This document shows positions 1-13,100 of a DNA stretch of 64,000 nt, piece by piece. Source of the stretch: Chrysopilus asiliformis (lineage: Eukaryota > Arthropoda > Insecta > Diptera > Rhagionidae); the NCBI GenBank assembly GCA_964034945.1, contig OZ035960.1, positions 78,587,331 to 78,651,330 on the forward strand, read 5' to 3'. Position 1 is the first letter of the stretch; each line of letters opens with the position of its first letter. The translations under genes and the position numbers were made by a program. The notes under the pieces are model-generated. The model had not been told where the DNA came from. It ran no database searches and saw only the letters and a program-made list of their open reading frames with translations.

Positions 1-765
1 GGATGATTCAACATAAATATAACGATTAGAACCAAAAAGATTTCTAGTTTCATTTAAACCTTACATCAAAGGACCGATAAGGCCATTTACATAAATAACA
101 ATTATTCAATATTTTTTAAAAATAAAACACATTTTTAGTTACAAAATTAATTCATTTGAAAATTTAAAAGTGGCAAGTTATGGTGCAGAAAAACTAATTT
201 TTATGCATTGGAAGGAAGTAGACGATTTCGTTTTTCTTCAAAAACCTTGCCTGCTTCTAAAAAGAGTCTCTCGCTATAAACACTACTTCCAGGAGCAGAT
301 AAGTAAATTTGAGCAAACTTAGATCAATAATGTGAATATTTATCCCGATTTTCTGCCCACCATGAGTAGTAGCAATATGTTTCTAGGATTTGCTGTGGTA
401 TCCCTAACATTTTTTCGTTGTCCAACAACTTCATCATAACAAACCCAGAAGGTTGAATGAGTGTAATATATTTCGAACTATATATTTTCTCCATTTTCAA
501 TTTGTTTCTTTTTCGGTGGTAACATAGCACTGCTATCATCACTATTATTCAAAGCTTCTAGTGAAACATATTGACAGGCTTTTTCAGCTTTTATAGAATC
601 GAAAAAAAATTCATTTTAAACCTGCGGTTAAATATTATTTTTTAAGAAAGCCCGATTTTTGAATATTCATTTGGGAACTGACCGAATATTCGGTATTCGG
701 CTTGTAAATTGGCCGAATATTCGATGTTTGGTTTTCGGCCGAATACACTATTCGTTGCAACACTA
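1..765 (-). mobile_element. hAT element remnant
   Basis: Reading leftwards, a hAT-type end (TAGTGTTGCAAC) lies near 754-765. It is followed at 660-750 by repeated GAATATTCGG-like subterminal motifs and then by a decayed transposase C-terminus at 147-542. hAT elements often carry short repeated motifs just inside their terminal inverted repeats. The opposite end is not in the window, so length and target duplication cannot be judged. Confidence 0.55.
147..542 (-). pseudogene. hAT (BED/ZBED-type) transposase C-terminal dimerisation domain, broken
   Basis: The minus frame 542-147 carries the hallmark hAT C-terminal dimerisation signature. First comes a W-W-A-E-N-R-D-K-Y stretch (about 355-330), then A-Q-I-Y-L-S-A-P-G-S-S and S-E-R-L-F, then K-R-N-R-L-L-P. 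The tail is H-H-N-L-P-L-L-N, with a terminal stop at 147-149. The domain normally mediates transposase dimerisation. Two internal stops interrupt it: TGA at 324-326, and TAA just after the R-L-L-P-S-N-A block. Upstream, a second frame (about 540-600) continues the linker, so there is also a frameshift. The copy cannot make active protein. The N-terminal BED finger and catalytic core are absent. Confidence 0.75.
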
Positions 766-1794
766 ATAAAAACCTTTTTACGATTCTTTCAAATGTGTAT
801 GTGTTTTTCTTTGCTGTTTTGTTAAATTAATGTATTTTTGTTTTAATATTAAATTGTTATAATTTTGTTTTCTTGACAAATGAATTAAAATTTTATGATT
901 TACACTATAAATATTATAAAATTATTGTTAGTTATTTTTTTCGTACGTTTTTTTTCCTCTCGCCATCACTAATATGCTATATATTGATTTTTTTTATTTA
1001 AAAAGCGATTTACCTTGCGAGTAATTTTATCGCTCGGTAATTCAGTCAAATTTAACAGATTTTTACCGAGACGGTAATTTGGTTCATGTAAAAATCAGTT
1101 ACCGGATTCGGTAATTGTATACATGCCTTGAGTCGTGTTTTCCGGCCCGGTTATTCGGTATCAAGAATCAACCGCGAGTGGCGCTAGTAATGTTTTTAGT
1201 TGTCAAATGTTCTCCCTGGTTTTTTGTTAATCTCATCGGACTGCAAATTTTTTCTATTTCCGATTTCCTCGGTATTTTCTTTACTAAAAAATTTTCAATT
1301 TTGACAACTTCAATGGATTCCTGTGGTCTGACAATCAAATTCGCAGTTCATGATTTGGTCACGTATCCAATAAAAGCGCTGTTCTCAAATCTGTGCTGTG
1401 GGATGTTCACAGCAGAATATTTTCATTCTTTTAATATTACCGAAAACACCGAATACCCAAAATTAAAAGAGGACTGTGAATACCCTTAGTAAAAATATTT
1501 ATCGTATACCGGTAAAGCCGAAATTCGGTAATTTTGCAGGCCTTAATACAAATGGATTTTTTCTTTAAATATACATTTTGTCTGTCATCATATAGAGTAG
1601 CAAATGTAGCTTTTCTTATGTTTTTACTTTAGGAAAAAAAAGTTTCGCGATTAAAATAGTCGATTTGAGATGGGTTTATGTGGGGGCTGTGTTTAAAAAA
1701 ATTATTTAAGTTGAAAACAGTCTTTTCGATTAGAGAATGTTAGCAAAGGTTATGTTAAATTTAAACCGTTTTAATTGACTCGTCAACTCACGGG
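766..1794. other. AT-rich stretch without a recognisable gene
   Basis: No convincing coding exon. An open frame at 1115-1489 has no recognisable domain. Two related termini, AAGGC(A/C)TG followed by AATTACCGAAT, occur near 1122 and 1550 (minus sense) and may be ends of a second decayed hAT-like element. CGGTAATT-type motifs at 1020-1110 and 1500-1545 fit subterminal repeats. Confidence 0.3.
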
Positions 1795-2440
1795 ATACTT
1801 TTTGGTAGACCTTTGTTGGGACTGGACCTCCTGAGCTACTTTTCAATGGATCTGTGCTAGAGCTGGACCCCCGACAAATATCTGTGCCAAATTTTATGCA
1901 AATCGTCTGGTAGTTTTCCCACGAAAGAGTAACAAAGGGGACAAACTAAACTTCGGACTCACTTTACCCCCTCCCCTTACTCTCCCACTCACCATGCATG
2001 TTTTGAGTGGATCTGTGTTATAGCTGGACTCCGACGAGCATATATGCCGAATTACAGGCTATGTAGTTTTCCCGCGGAAGAGTAACATAAGGAATAAACT
2101 AATCTTCGAACTCACTTTATTTCTCGCCTTACTCCCCCACCTCTCAAAATACTTTTCAATGGGTCTATGTGACAACTAGATCCTCGACAAGGATCCATGT
2201 CGAATTTTAGGACAATCGGATCGGTGGTTTTTCCGCGAAACGGTAACATAGAGGAAAAAAACAAGCTTCGGATTCACTTTTCCCCCTCCCCTTGCTCCCC
2301 TGACCACTCAGGATACTTTTTAATACACCTGTATTGGAACCAGGACTACAGCGAACATCCATTTCAAGTCAATCAGTTCAGCCGTTTTCACGTTAAAGAG
2401 AAACAGACAAACAGGCACCAACTCATTTTTATATGAAAAA
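1795..2440. repeat. Tandem array of four diverged ~155-bp units
   Basis: Landmarks such as CTTTTCAATGG-TCT-TG recur near 1838, 2000, 2150 and 2312, giving a period of about 150-162 bp. Each unit also contains a TTTTCC(A/C)CG(A/G)AA segment and a CACTTTnCCCCCTCCCCTT segment. The array ends in an AAACAGACAAACAGG tail resembling the 3' tails of RTE-type repeats seen elsewhere in the window, so the array may be the internally repeated body of a non-autonomous retroelement. Confidence 0.55.
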
Positions 2441-3086
2441 TCCGGCCGGAACCGAACAGAATTTTATAATACTGAATAAAAAAACTCATCTGATTGGTTT
2501 CAGGCAATTGGCCACGCACACAACTGCCACCGCAACGCTTATAAAAACTGAGAATAATTTTCTATTTTTTTTACATAAAAAAAATCCAGAACTTATTCAA
2601 ATACTAGGGGCTTAAATTACAGGAAAAGGGTTTTAAGAAAGGGGAGCGAGTAAATTTTAGTTGGTGACATTTTTCCTTGAGGGAGGACATCTGTAATGAA
2701 GAAACCTGTAGTAGTTTAGCAAATAGCAGAGGAGGGGGCTAATTCGGTCCACTGGTTTACGCGTTATTCTGTTGATTAACTTAAAAACAGGTTTGTGGTG
2801 GGAATAAATGATTGTGGGAGGAAAAGCGGGAGACTGTAGCAAAATAATACATAGCCTATAACCTGATCAGAGGTCTAAGCAACATATAGGAAAACCGCAT
2901 CAATATCAGTCCAGTGGTTTTCGAGGCAAGCCCGGATATACATACAGACAGACAGACGTTGCCTTTTATATACAGATATAGTCAGTGTCAGAAGAAAAGA
3001 ACCACGTTTGTTGGCAAAGTAGAAAATATATTTATTCACTTTTTCTTTTGCACTGAACCACGTTTCAAATGACAAGTCGAAAGTAT
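2441..3086. other. No gene recognised
   Basis: Short open frames on both strands show no domain and no splice context. A run of C residues (3240-3256) and a CAGACAGACAGACG motif near 2945 are the only visible sequence structure. Confidence 0.3.
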
Positions 3087-3215
3087 TTAATATGTCATGT
3101 AATCTCCATCGTGGTCAAGTATAGTCTGGCCTTCTTTCAACCAGTTTTTCTGCGCAATCCGTGGACAAAGGGGACCAAATTTTTCAAAAAGCGTATACCA
3201 GCTGCTTCAAACTGT
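3087..3215 (-). pseudogene. mariner-like transposase C-terminal scrap
   Basis: The minus frame ends with N-W-L-K-E-G-Q-T-I-L-D-H-D-G-D-Y-M before a stop at 3087-3089. This resembles the extreme C-terminus of mariner-type transposases (W-x-K-C-I-x-x-x-G-D-Y). About 40 codons are readable before the frame breaks. No catalytic residues remain and no terminal repeats were found. Confidence 0.4.
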
Positions 3216-3342
3216 AGACAACCTTTCCGCCGTCTTCATAACCCCCCCCCCCCCTTTTAGGTGCGAACATAAAAAAACTGTCTCGTAACGCTTTGCGTAC
3301 ACCACGCTCATTTTGGTTAAATTTTGGTTAAAATGAATCAAT

Positions 3343-3788
3343 GCGCGTTTTCGTTTTTGACACGGTGCTAGCACCTAACGCCTGGTGCCAAGAAAAACTG
3401 TTCGAATTTGCCACTTTGGCGTCAGATGTCTCTGACACCGGCTGTTCGAGTTTAGCTCTTTTAACTCTAGGTGCTAGCACCGCTGACACCAGCCTTGGTA
3501 CGGGTACGGGAGTGATTCTCTGGATGCTATAAATCTCATCACTAATAAATTCTCCAATTCCTAACTTTCCAATTGCGCAGCATATTCATCAATATCTTCC
3601 AATAAATGATTAATAATGGAAAAACTCAATCCCAGAATTGACCGCCGATCTGGCATTGTGTAGGTTTTGACAGTTCTTCACTCCGGCATACTCGAACACG
3701 GGGACAGCACTCTTGGTAGCAGACTTAATTTTTGACAGGTAGCAATTGCTTCGGTGCCATGACTCCGGTGGCAAAAACAAAAACGCCC
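3343..3788. mobile_element. TIR element family E, short copy
   Basis: Bounded by GCGTTTTCGTTTTTGACAC at the left and the inverted GGCAAAAACAAAAACGCCC at the right. Both flank blocks are inverted copies of the element at 44273-45018 (3343-3510 matches its right part, 3550-3788 its left part), so this copy is internally deleted. The superfamily is not certain; a near-TTA flank at the long copy suggests PIF/Harbinger. Confidence 0.6.
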
Positions 3789-4059
3789 AATGTGTGCATC
3801 GTAATTCGTAGCCCTCTGGTAGCACGATCGTGATCATAAAGCCCCACGCAAATAGCTTTTCTGGGTACCCGCTTCCGAATTTAAGAACCGAAGCTGTACA
3901 TATTTTAAAAAAAGTGCAAAAAAAGCCGAAACAAAATACAAAATATATTTCTTTAATTTTTTTAAAATTAAATTATTTACTTAAGCCTATTATTAAAATT
4001 TATATGTTTTTTTCCTTATTTTGGAAGTAATTTTTTTTTATTAATTTAAATATACTAAC

Positions 4060-4186
4060 CTCATATACAGATATGTTACGGATGATGCCCAAAATGATAG
4101 TATCATACCAAGGGCAGCAAATGTTCCACCAATCAGAGTTACCGTCCGAAATGAATATTTAATTGATAATATACTTGACACTGGTC
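4060..4186 (-). CDS. MCT-like gene, third coding exon (TM3)
   Basis: Acceptor CAG at 4189-4187; donor GTTAGT begins at 4059. Joined to the previous exon it reads Y-S-S-L-G-P-V-S-S-I-L-S, then T-L-I-G-G-T-F-A-A-L-G-M-I-L-S-F-W and T-Y-L-Y-M. This matches the third transmembrane region of SLC16 carriers. Two bases of a split codon remain at the donor, so the gene continues left of the window; no further exon was recognised in 1-4059. Confidence 0.82.
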
Positions 4187-7100
4187 CTGAAACATGTTTG
4201 TAAAATCAAATAACTTTTAGAGGCGGGTTTGAGTAAGAAACAGTCTCATTTAAAAAAAGAATTTCAAAAATTCAAAACAAAATGCGATTGAGTGCGCAGT
4301 AAATTCTCAAAATATAAAAATTACAAAGAAAATCACAAGAAATTTTCTTAAAATAATTTTATCAACTATTAGAAATTATTTCCATTTTGGGGTTGGTCGA
4401 TGCCTTTCCGCTTTATTCAGGAAATTCTAACAAGTGTTTTGGGCAATTTGGTATTGTTTGATTTTGTTCATTTAGTACATGTCTTTCATTCATTAATTTC
4501 CTGGATTATTTTAAGAAAATCTTAAAAAAATTATTTTAAGAAAATCTCAACGTCGCTAGCTCAACGCGTTCTCGAGTTATTTAAACTACGTAAAATAGAA
4601 AACTTCTATCTGCCCTCCTTTTCGAGTCAGTCTCCGCAATGAGTAGAATACTTTCCCTCTATAGAAGAGAAGAATAAAAAAAATTGGAGTCTGCTGGTTG
4701 CCATTTTGTATTTTCCTGAGTTTATAATAGGAATACCCGTTTCTCGGAAAAATGGGTACCCGCTTCCGAATTTAAGAACCGAAAACCGCATGGGAACCGG
4801 TTCCGTACCAAAGACAAAAAAAACAAAAGCAGAGAATTTTGATATTCCGAGTTTATTTGATGAATTCTTTCGTTTTTTTGATACCGTCACGGAACCGGTT
4901 CTCAGACGGTTCTTGGTTCCTGGACTCGGAACCAGGTACATGGGTTTCTGGTTCCTTGTATAGCCTTTTTCAAAGATATGTTTGTATTGACTTATTCGAA
5001 CTAAATTCCCAACTTTTTAAAGGGTGTTTTTTCAGCCCGATAGAACTTCAAATTTTAAAAAGTAACACAAAAAATTAAATTTTAATCAATTTTTTTTTAT
5101 TTATTCGAAAGATCAATACATGGCATTAACATTTGAAAATGATTTCGGGCATATGGCGACCGCGGCTGTTCTTGACGAAGCGCATTCTGGACGTACAATT
5201 TTGGGCCACGTTTTCGAGCACTGCTGGCCGTAGGTCACAAATAACACGAACAATGTTGGCCTCCAAGGCGTCAATTGTTGCTGGTTTATCAGCATAAACA
5301 AGTGACTTCACGTAGCCCCACAGGAAATAATCGAGAGGTGTCAACCTTGGAAGCCAATTAACAGGACCATTTCTTGAGATTATGTTTTCATCGAACGTTT
5401 CCCTCAATAAAGCGAATGTATCGTTAGCTGTATGACATGTAGCGTCATCCTGTTGAAACCACAAGACAGCTACACCAGTATCTTGAATTTTTGACAACAA
5501 AAATTCATTGATCATTACTCTGTAGCGAGCTCCATTGACAGTAACAAGCACTCTTTCCGCCTTTTAAAAGAAATACGGTCCGATGATGCTACTGCAGCAA
5601 TATTCTCATTACTACGGGCTGTACGTACTCTGGTTGATGGATGAGTGTCTAATAGTGTAAAATTAGTTCGAAATTTGGTGATGGTTTCACGAATAGTGCT
5701 TTCAGTGGGACGATTATGACGACCAAGATGTGGACGAAGAGCTCTATAATAATTCCTAACTGAGCCAGAGTATACTGATCATAAATGTTAAAAAATGAGC
5801 GCAGTATTTCAGCTCGTTTGACAGTTAACCCTTTCGTAAGTTCTATCTAAGCAAAAAAAACACCCTTTACATATTATTCGCAACTGAATGACTGAGTGAA
5901 TATTGAGTTAATCCACCGCGAATTGCTTTTTGGAAAACGTTATACATGTTGATATCTATCAATAACTGTAATTCAATTTTTGTTTGTTTTAACATCCCAA
6001 GATAACCCAGGAGCTATATAATACTGGCAGAGCTATATCATACTGCCAGGAGCTATTAATACTAGCATTGTTAATTCTAAAACATAACAAAAGCTGTAAT
6101 TGCCAATCTGGCAATTATTGAAAACCCGTATGGTGATATTCGTATCAAAATTCGAACAGTTGTACCAAAATTCCACTTTGAGTCAAACTTTCCAATAAGA
6201 TTTTTTAAAATTTATTCCAATCAGATTTTGATGTATGGGAGTTTTATGTAGAATCATATCCTAAATAACTTTTGTTCTTGCACTTTTTTGATAAGATGCA
6301 CCGTTTTTGAGACATTCGCAAAAAACGTTTTCGTTCGTATGGGGTGTACCCCCCACTAATGGTTCATTTTTGTCCATTAACGAACTTAGCCTCGCATTTT
6401 GCGAAAAACGGATCTGCACAAAATTTCAAGTCTCTAGCTCAATCCGTGCGCCCGCAATCCGCGCCACAGACGGACGGACATGCAAAAATTAATTATTTTT
6501 ATCATTCTAAACACACTGGTGTAATTCATTTTTGTGTGTGATGACGGAATCTTGGCGTTACAAACGGTAAGGCAAAATTAATATACCCTTTGGTTTCACC
6601 ATACGGGTATAATGCGTTTCGAAAATTTTGAAAAATGGCATGAAATAGTACATCGATTTTAAGGTATAACTCTAAATAATCTTGAAGAGTTTACAGTTAA
6701 ATTGTGACCAAACATTTGAGCATAATCTTCATCACTCAACTCTGCATTGGAAAATTTATTTGTGAATGATTGTTGAGGAGGTAATGAAGTTTCTTGAAAT
6801 TTATCCCATGAACTCAGATAATCATATGGAAATACACCCTTTTGTTTTATTAACTGGAATTGCTCATCGTTAGGAAAATGATTTTTAACTATGTTGAAAT
6901 CATCTGCAGATAAATTTTTCCCTAAACGAGTCTAGAAATGAATCTAAACGAGTCTAGAAATATGAGAGAAAATGATGTATTTGGATCGATCGAAATACGC
7001 TTACTAAAAGAAAGATAAATATAACTCTTTATTAAGAGGAATCAAATTAATATCATCAGGGAAATCAGACCCCTAAAAATTATAAAAAAAGATTGGAAAA

Positions 7101-10100
7101 AGGTGTGGGACTCTATACCGTAAGTTACACTCTTTGTGTGCTGGTTCTCGATATTTTCCGGTTAAGTGGCAATGATCGGCCAGTCTATCTAATCCTAAAT
7201 TGTCATCTTCCATGAACATCAGGTAAATACAAAGTTGGGATTTTAGTTCGAATAAATAAACACAAACATATCTTTGAAAAAGGCTATACACCAAATTGGA
7301 TTACTGAAATTTTTACAATTATTAAGGCACAACATACAAACCCAGTAACTTATCTTTTAGAAGATTATCAAAAAAATCCAATACTAGGTGAATTCTATGA
7401 ATTCGAATTAACCAAAGTTAAATATTCAGATTTAGTTGAAAAAATTCTGAAAAAAGAGGGATAAAGGATACAAGTATGTTTTCATCACAACATAACACAT
7501 AATCGATAAATCTCCTTTAAGTTAAACTCTAGTTCAAGGCTATATGGTAAAAAAACTCATTTCAGATCAATTCTAATTTTACGTCGTTATATACCAGCAA
7601 CAACAACAAACGTAATCGACCGCAATCAACACCTAGACGACAGCTGCCCCAATCTCTACATACTGCCAATACTATTCGCAAGTGTAATATGATCCGCCAC
7701 AATCAAAAACCTTTACACTAGACAAAACGTGATCGAACATGATCAACGACTAGACGACAGCTGCTTTTACCTTCAAAAAATCTAACGTTAACAAATTCTC
7801 CCAATACTATTCGCGAAATTTAATTTCATTATTTCAAGCAATGAAATTCACTCGTTTTTAAATATTGATAATTTAATGATTTCCAATAGTGTGTGTGTGC
7901 GTGTGTGTCCGTGTATGTATGTATAATAGTGAACTGGAAGGAAGTCCCCGCTTCAGGCTTCCCGCCCTCCGCCATTGGCGCTAACTCAGCCTCAGATCCC
8001 CGTCTCCGCCTCAGCTTCAAAGTTACCACGATTACGTCACTTCCGGGCTAGAACCCCCATGTTCGGGCCTCATGCTAGAACGCTAAAAACGAGGGAAATG
8101 CCAGATACAATAAAATACAATTGCCAATTTTGACTTCAAGTTTTATTAATAGTTTAAAATATAAAATTTAAAAATAACTAACTTAATGATGTAAATTAAA
8201 AAGAGAACGTATTAAAATATAAGAATGAATCCAAAATCCGTGAACAAGCGTCCTCTGAATGTATTGGTCCAACTAGTAGTTCAACCCTATTCCAATATTT
8301 TGTTGTATGGATAGCTAATGGTTTGAGATTCGGTTCAGCCTGAAACGCTGATGATGCAGCCTAAAACGCTGATGATCCAGTCTGAAATGCTAGTGATAGA
8401 GATTTAATATCGCCAAAATCCAAACTTAAACTCTGGTGTTCCAGTCTATCACATTGGTTGATCCAATCGGCGTGACCGTTGATGGCTGAATGGTCTAGTT
8501 CGGAAGTGACCAGTTGTATTTATTTTGATAATTATGTAGACACTCTAGTGGGGATGCTATAATTTTCCCACTTCAGTATGTTGGGATTTCATATGTTATT
8601 TGGAGATATTGAATCGAGGATGTATGTCACAATGTTAATGTCAAATGATTGTCGATTGCCGGTAAATTTTTATAATTTCATATAATATTAACTCATTTCT
8701 TTTTAAGGTTTTAATCTTATATAACTTGTTCGTCCCTTCGACGAAGATAACTTGTTCGTCCCTTCGACGAAGATAACTTGTTCGTCCCATCGGCATCCTC
8801 CCAGGCGCACTATGGGACCAAAGTGCCATTCGGCGGCCAAAAATCCATAACTTTTGAACGGATCAATATTTTTGAATGTGTTTTTTTTTGTTGGCTAGAT
8901 AAAACTCCAAGCTTTATTCCCTCACAATCAAATCACCCGCTCCTCTCCCCTCCCCCACCCATCTGCATTTGAAATGAAAAATTTCGAAAATCTCGAGAAC
9001 GGTTGTTCGTACAGAAAAAATCATTAATGACGAAAATATTTAGAATGTGATTTTACATATATCGTCAGTACATGAAAATCGAATAGGAGCAACTTTAATA
9101 CCCTATATGATGAAATAATCAAAACTATAATATTTGTTGTTGTAATATTTTTTTTGGTTTTGTTTTAAAGTTGTTTTTTAAATGTTATAAAAAATATAGC
9201 ATTTTTAAAGACAACTTTTTTTAATCGATTATTTTAATACAATTTGATACAAATACACATGACTAAAATTACATTAAGTTGAGGAAAAATTATATTGTAA
9301 TAATGTCTTGACCTACGTCGAATTTTAACAATTGTAGGATTTCTTGATCTTCCTCGTCATCCAATTCATCTTTTGCATTTGTCTATTTAGAACGCAGAGA
9401 AGCCAAAAATGGATCTGACGATAGAAGTAATATATTCATCAAATCTTCATTTTGGTTGATTCTATCGTTTTTTCTAGTGTTGGTTAGTCTAAAATGTCTG
9501 TAGTCTTTATTTTTCGATTCCTGAGCTTCTTCTGAAAGCTCCCCAAATGGTAAAATGCTTTTTTCAATTATCAGCTTGCCATGGAAAGACATATTTCTCC
9601 AATTGTAATGTCTATTATACAAATCAGCTGCGGACATGGCATATGATTCGAATTTATCTGGATTTATTGCCTGCTTGCTTGAAAGCACCGATAATATAAC
9701 TTTCAATCGTCGAATTAATGTAAATTTCTTAATATTCTGTAGTAACATATATACATACATATGTACATATGTATGTATATCTAAGATATTGATTTTTATT
9801 GCTCTAATTATTCACAGTACCAGGAAGACCGAGCCATGCTCGGCGATCTCAAAATCCTCCTGCCTCTGTCTCTGAATAATTGAATCCGATTGTAATTACA
9901 ACATGATTCGTATAATGAAGTTCAGGAACTTGATTGTTTATAATTATTATTTATTCCTGCCGATAGATATCTAAAAAGTGATGTTTTTAGAATGCATATC
10001 GAAAAACCTTACTCCCTAGCAATATTGCGAATTTTCATTAAGATATCTTCACGTAATTCGAAGACACCAAGCGAGGGGTATCTAGGGGAGGGAAAAGTCA

Positions 10101-13100
10101 GGTTTGTAGTGGAAAGATCGAAACCCCCAAGCCCCCTTAATAATACTGTAAAGTTTCATTGAAATAGGACCACCCAATTCGAAGATAACAGGCGAGGGGT
10201 ATCGAGGGGAATTTTCTCAGAGGTGAGACCTATCTAGAAAACTTTTTTTATGATCTGGCAATGCTAAAACGCCAGTCAAGGTTTACATTTTTATCATGGT
10301 GAAGTTCACGAACGAGCAATGCCACACAGCTGGTCAAACAATTGATCTATTGAAGGAGAAGTTCAGTTATCATGTAATCTCGAGAAATGGTCCGGTCGAA
10401 TGGCCACCTCGCTCATGCGATTTAACGCCGTTGGATTTCTTTTTATGGGGTTATGTTAAATCGTTGGTTTATGCCAACAAGCCAACAACGTTAGAGGAGC
10501 TCAGGAACAATATCGAACGCGAAATTGCCAACGTTCCGGCCGATATGTGTGGAAGAGTGGTGGAAAATTGGCTCCAAAGAATCAATCTGCAAACGTGCTC
10601 GCGGTGGCCATATGCACGACATTGAATTTCACACTTAGCTGGAATAAATTTAAGCCCGATATCTCAATTATTCTATGTTGTATTTAAATACAAAATTGTT
10701 ATGTAGGTACTTATTGAAAGACCCGATATATTAAAAGTAATTAAAACAATTTACAAAGACGAAAAATCTTTGTCCTTTGTTGTGACAAAGTAAGAAATTT
10801 CTCACAACAAAGGACAAAGTTTCCTATGCTAGGAAACAGGGCCATATATATTCGAAATTTCGCGAGAAAAATAGTATTTTTAGAATGCCCAGAAGAAAAA
10901 AATATAGTACTACAAATTTTTAATTTTTGTTATAGTTACCTAAATATGTCCTCATTTTGATGATAATTTCGATTTTTCTGTACTAAGAGCGGTTTGCACC
11001 AACGAAACTTAGCAACTTATGTCGAACTTAAATTTGTTAAGTGCCAGAATTTCTATGGTTTAAGAAGGCTAAGCATAACTATAGCCTAAGTGACTTATGG
11101 CCGTTTGCACCAACATTTCTTAAATAATAACTTAGTTAAGCAAAACTTAAAAATAAGCTATTCTTATTTTAAAGTGTGTTGCACCAACCAAGTTATTTTA
11201 AACTTAACTAAACTGAAATTAGCGTGAATCGCAGCTAGCTTCTTTGCTTTCGTGACATGTCAAATAATAAAAACTTCAAAAATTTCGATTGTGTTAATTG
11301 TTTTGTGAGACGAAAAGTAAGTATAACTTTTAACGGTGATTAGTTAGTTGCAATCATATAATTTACATCATATAAATTTTATTTGAAAATTTTAGTGCCG
11401 AAAGAGGAAAAGCCAAGCAGAGCCAGAAGACGAAATTTTACAGAATCTGAAAGAAATTTCTTACTTCTGCTCGTTGCGGACGAAAAGGCAATAATAAAAA
11501 ACAAGAAAACAGACGGTGTGACATGTTTTGAGAAAAATCATGCATGGGAACGGATAACAGAACGGTTCAATGCGCAATTTCTTCAATGTTACCGAAGTTC
11601 TGAATCAATCAAAAAATGCTATATGAATATAAAAAAATTGTTCGTAAAGATGCCGCCATACTCAGGCAAGAAACTATGAAAACTGGTGGTGGGAAACCTT
11701 CAATAGATGTAGATCCAACGTAGATGTCGATACATGTAATACTCCAAAATCCGCAATACTCAACAAATGATTTCCAGTGGCAAAAAATCGGAGCGTTAAC
11801 AAAATTTGGTTCATGGGACAAATTGCTCTATTCCTGGATAGAACATTTCAAGTTTGGGTAAAAAGGAACTTTTTATTTTTATTTTAGCATACCTATCATG
11901 ATGATATTCCAAATCACTTTCAATTAGATTTAACACTCTGAGAACTCCTTGTTTTGTGAAACGAAACCTTTTGTAGAAAGCATCTTCATCAAAACTATTG
12001 AATAAATCGCATCTTAAATTCACACTTCGCGGTAGCCCTACTACTAAAAACTCAATAACTTCTAAATCGTCATCAAAGAAATCAAAATCTTCAAAAATAT
12101 TAATGGAATCCATTTTCGTATTGGCTCTGTCTTTGAATATTAATGACTGTCAAACAAAACTTAAATCGTTAAGCCCTGAAATGTGGTAGCTTAGTTTAAG
12201 TTCCAATTTGACAATTTAAGTTTTCCCGAATCTGTTGGTGCAACAGAAAATTCATAACTTAAGAACAAAGCTTTCCTTAAATTTTTAAGTTATGTTGGTG
12301 CAAACGGCCATAATAAAGTTAAAAAAATTTGTTGAAACTTCAAAAATTGAAAAAAACTGAATTTTTACCAACTTTGACCCCATGGCGTTCGGAAATTACT
12401 TTTTACAGGAGAGTGTCCTTTTGGATTTCTAGGTTCCCAAGTATTCCTAACGCAATGATATAACCGAAATCCTTCAAAGGCAGAACTCAAAATTTGTATT
12501 TTTGGCCGCCGAATGACACTTTGGCCCCATAGTACGGCGTAGAAAAATTAGAAACTTTCAAAATCGAAAAAAGAAACACTGAATGATTGATACTTTTTAT
12601 TTTATGGTTTATAATAATATTAATACTTGTATAAAGTTAGCGTCTCAGATTGGTTTGAATGAGTTTACTGTCTCGAAGTTTAAAAATTTTGACGCCGATG
12701 GATGAGCGGAGTTTCAATCAAGATCCGGTCATGATCCCTTTGGGCACATATATGATGCCTGTGTATACCTGATCCTTTCACTGCTAGAAAATTTGGTAAC
12801 TCCTGAACCGCTTCTGATAGAGCTGTAAGCTTGTTTCTCTACTGGATGTTCGAGGTAGATGGCGCCATGGAGCGTTCAAATTGACCAAGATGGTCAGAAG
12901 AACGAAAGGAGATGTCGGTTTATATTCTCCTTGAACTTCGGCAGGTTATAGTCCGGGGGGAACACATTGGATGGTAAATCGTTTTGAAAGTCTTATTTTT
13001 CTCGGAATTAAGAAACTCATTAACTTTACTGTACGAAAACGGGGAGGCTCAAGGAAGAAATCGTGCGAGCGTGCCGTGGAGGAATAAGTTGGGAAAGTTC

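Larger units (their letters stand above)
11099..12309. mobile_element. PIF/Harbinger element with remnants of both genes
   Basis: Termini GGCCGTTTGCACCAAC at 11099 and GTTGGTGCAAACGGCC ending at 12309. Subterminal copies of TTGCACCAAC occur at 11170 (direct) and 12238 (inverted). The element carries a Myb/SANT-like gene on the plus strand and a transposase N-terminus on the minus strand. This is the usual two-gene convergent layout of PIF/Harbinger, with the middle deleted so that the 3' parts abut. A further short piece with the same terminus (AGCGGTTTGCACCAAC) sits at 10988-11090. Confidence 0.8.
8808..12534 (-). mobile_element. Transib-superfamily element, copy 1 (carries nested insertions)
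   Basis: Terminal inverted repeats start CACTATGGG and continue CCAAAGTGNCATTCGGC at both ends. CAC(A/T)(A/G)TG termini and 5-bp GC-rich target duplications are the Transib signature; here the flanks are AGGCG (8803-8807) and CGGCG (12535-12539), 4 of 5 identical. The copy at 54314-56202 shares both ends and most internal non-coding sequence. Comparison shows two insertions in copy 1: about 9803-10732 (a mixed fragment with a Tc1-like piece) and 11099-12309 (a Harbinger element). Only the C-terminus of the transposase is left. Confidence 0.8.

Noticed and set aside
1115..1489. 124-codon open frame
   Set aside because: No domain or splice context; lies between hAT-like termini. Its antisense was tested for a BED finger without a convincing match.
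4627..4963. Overlapping 85- and 104-codon frames on both strands
   Set aside because: Explained by the palindromic GGTACC/GGAACC repeat.
11609..11821. 70-codon minus frame
   Set aside because: Shadow of the true Harbinger transposase exon, which is in another frame and spliced.
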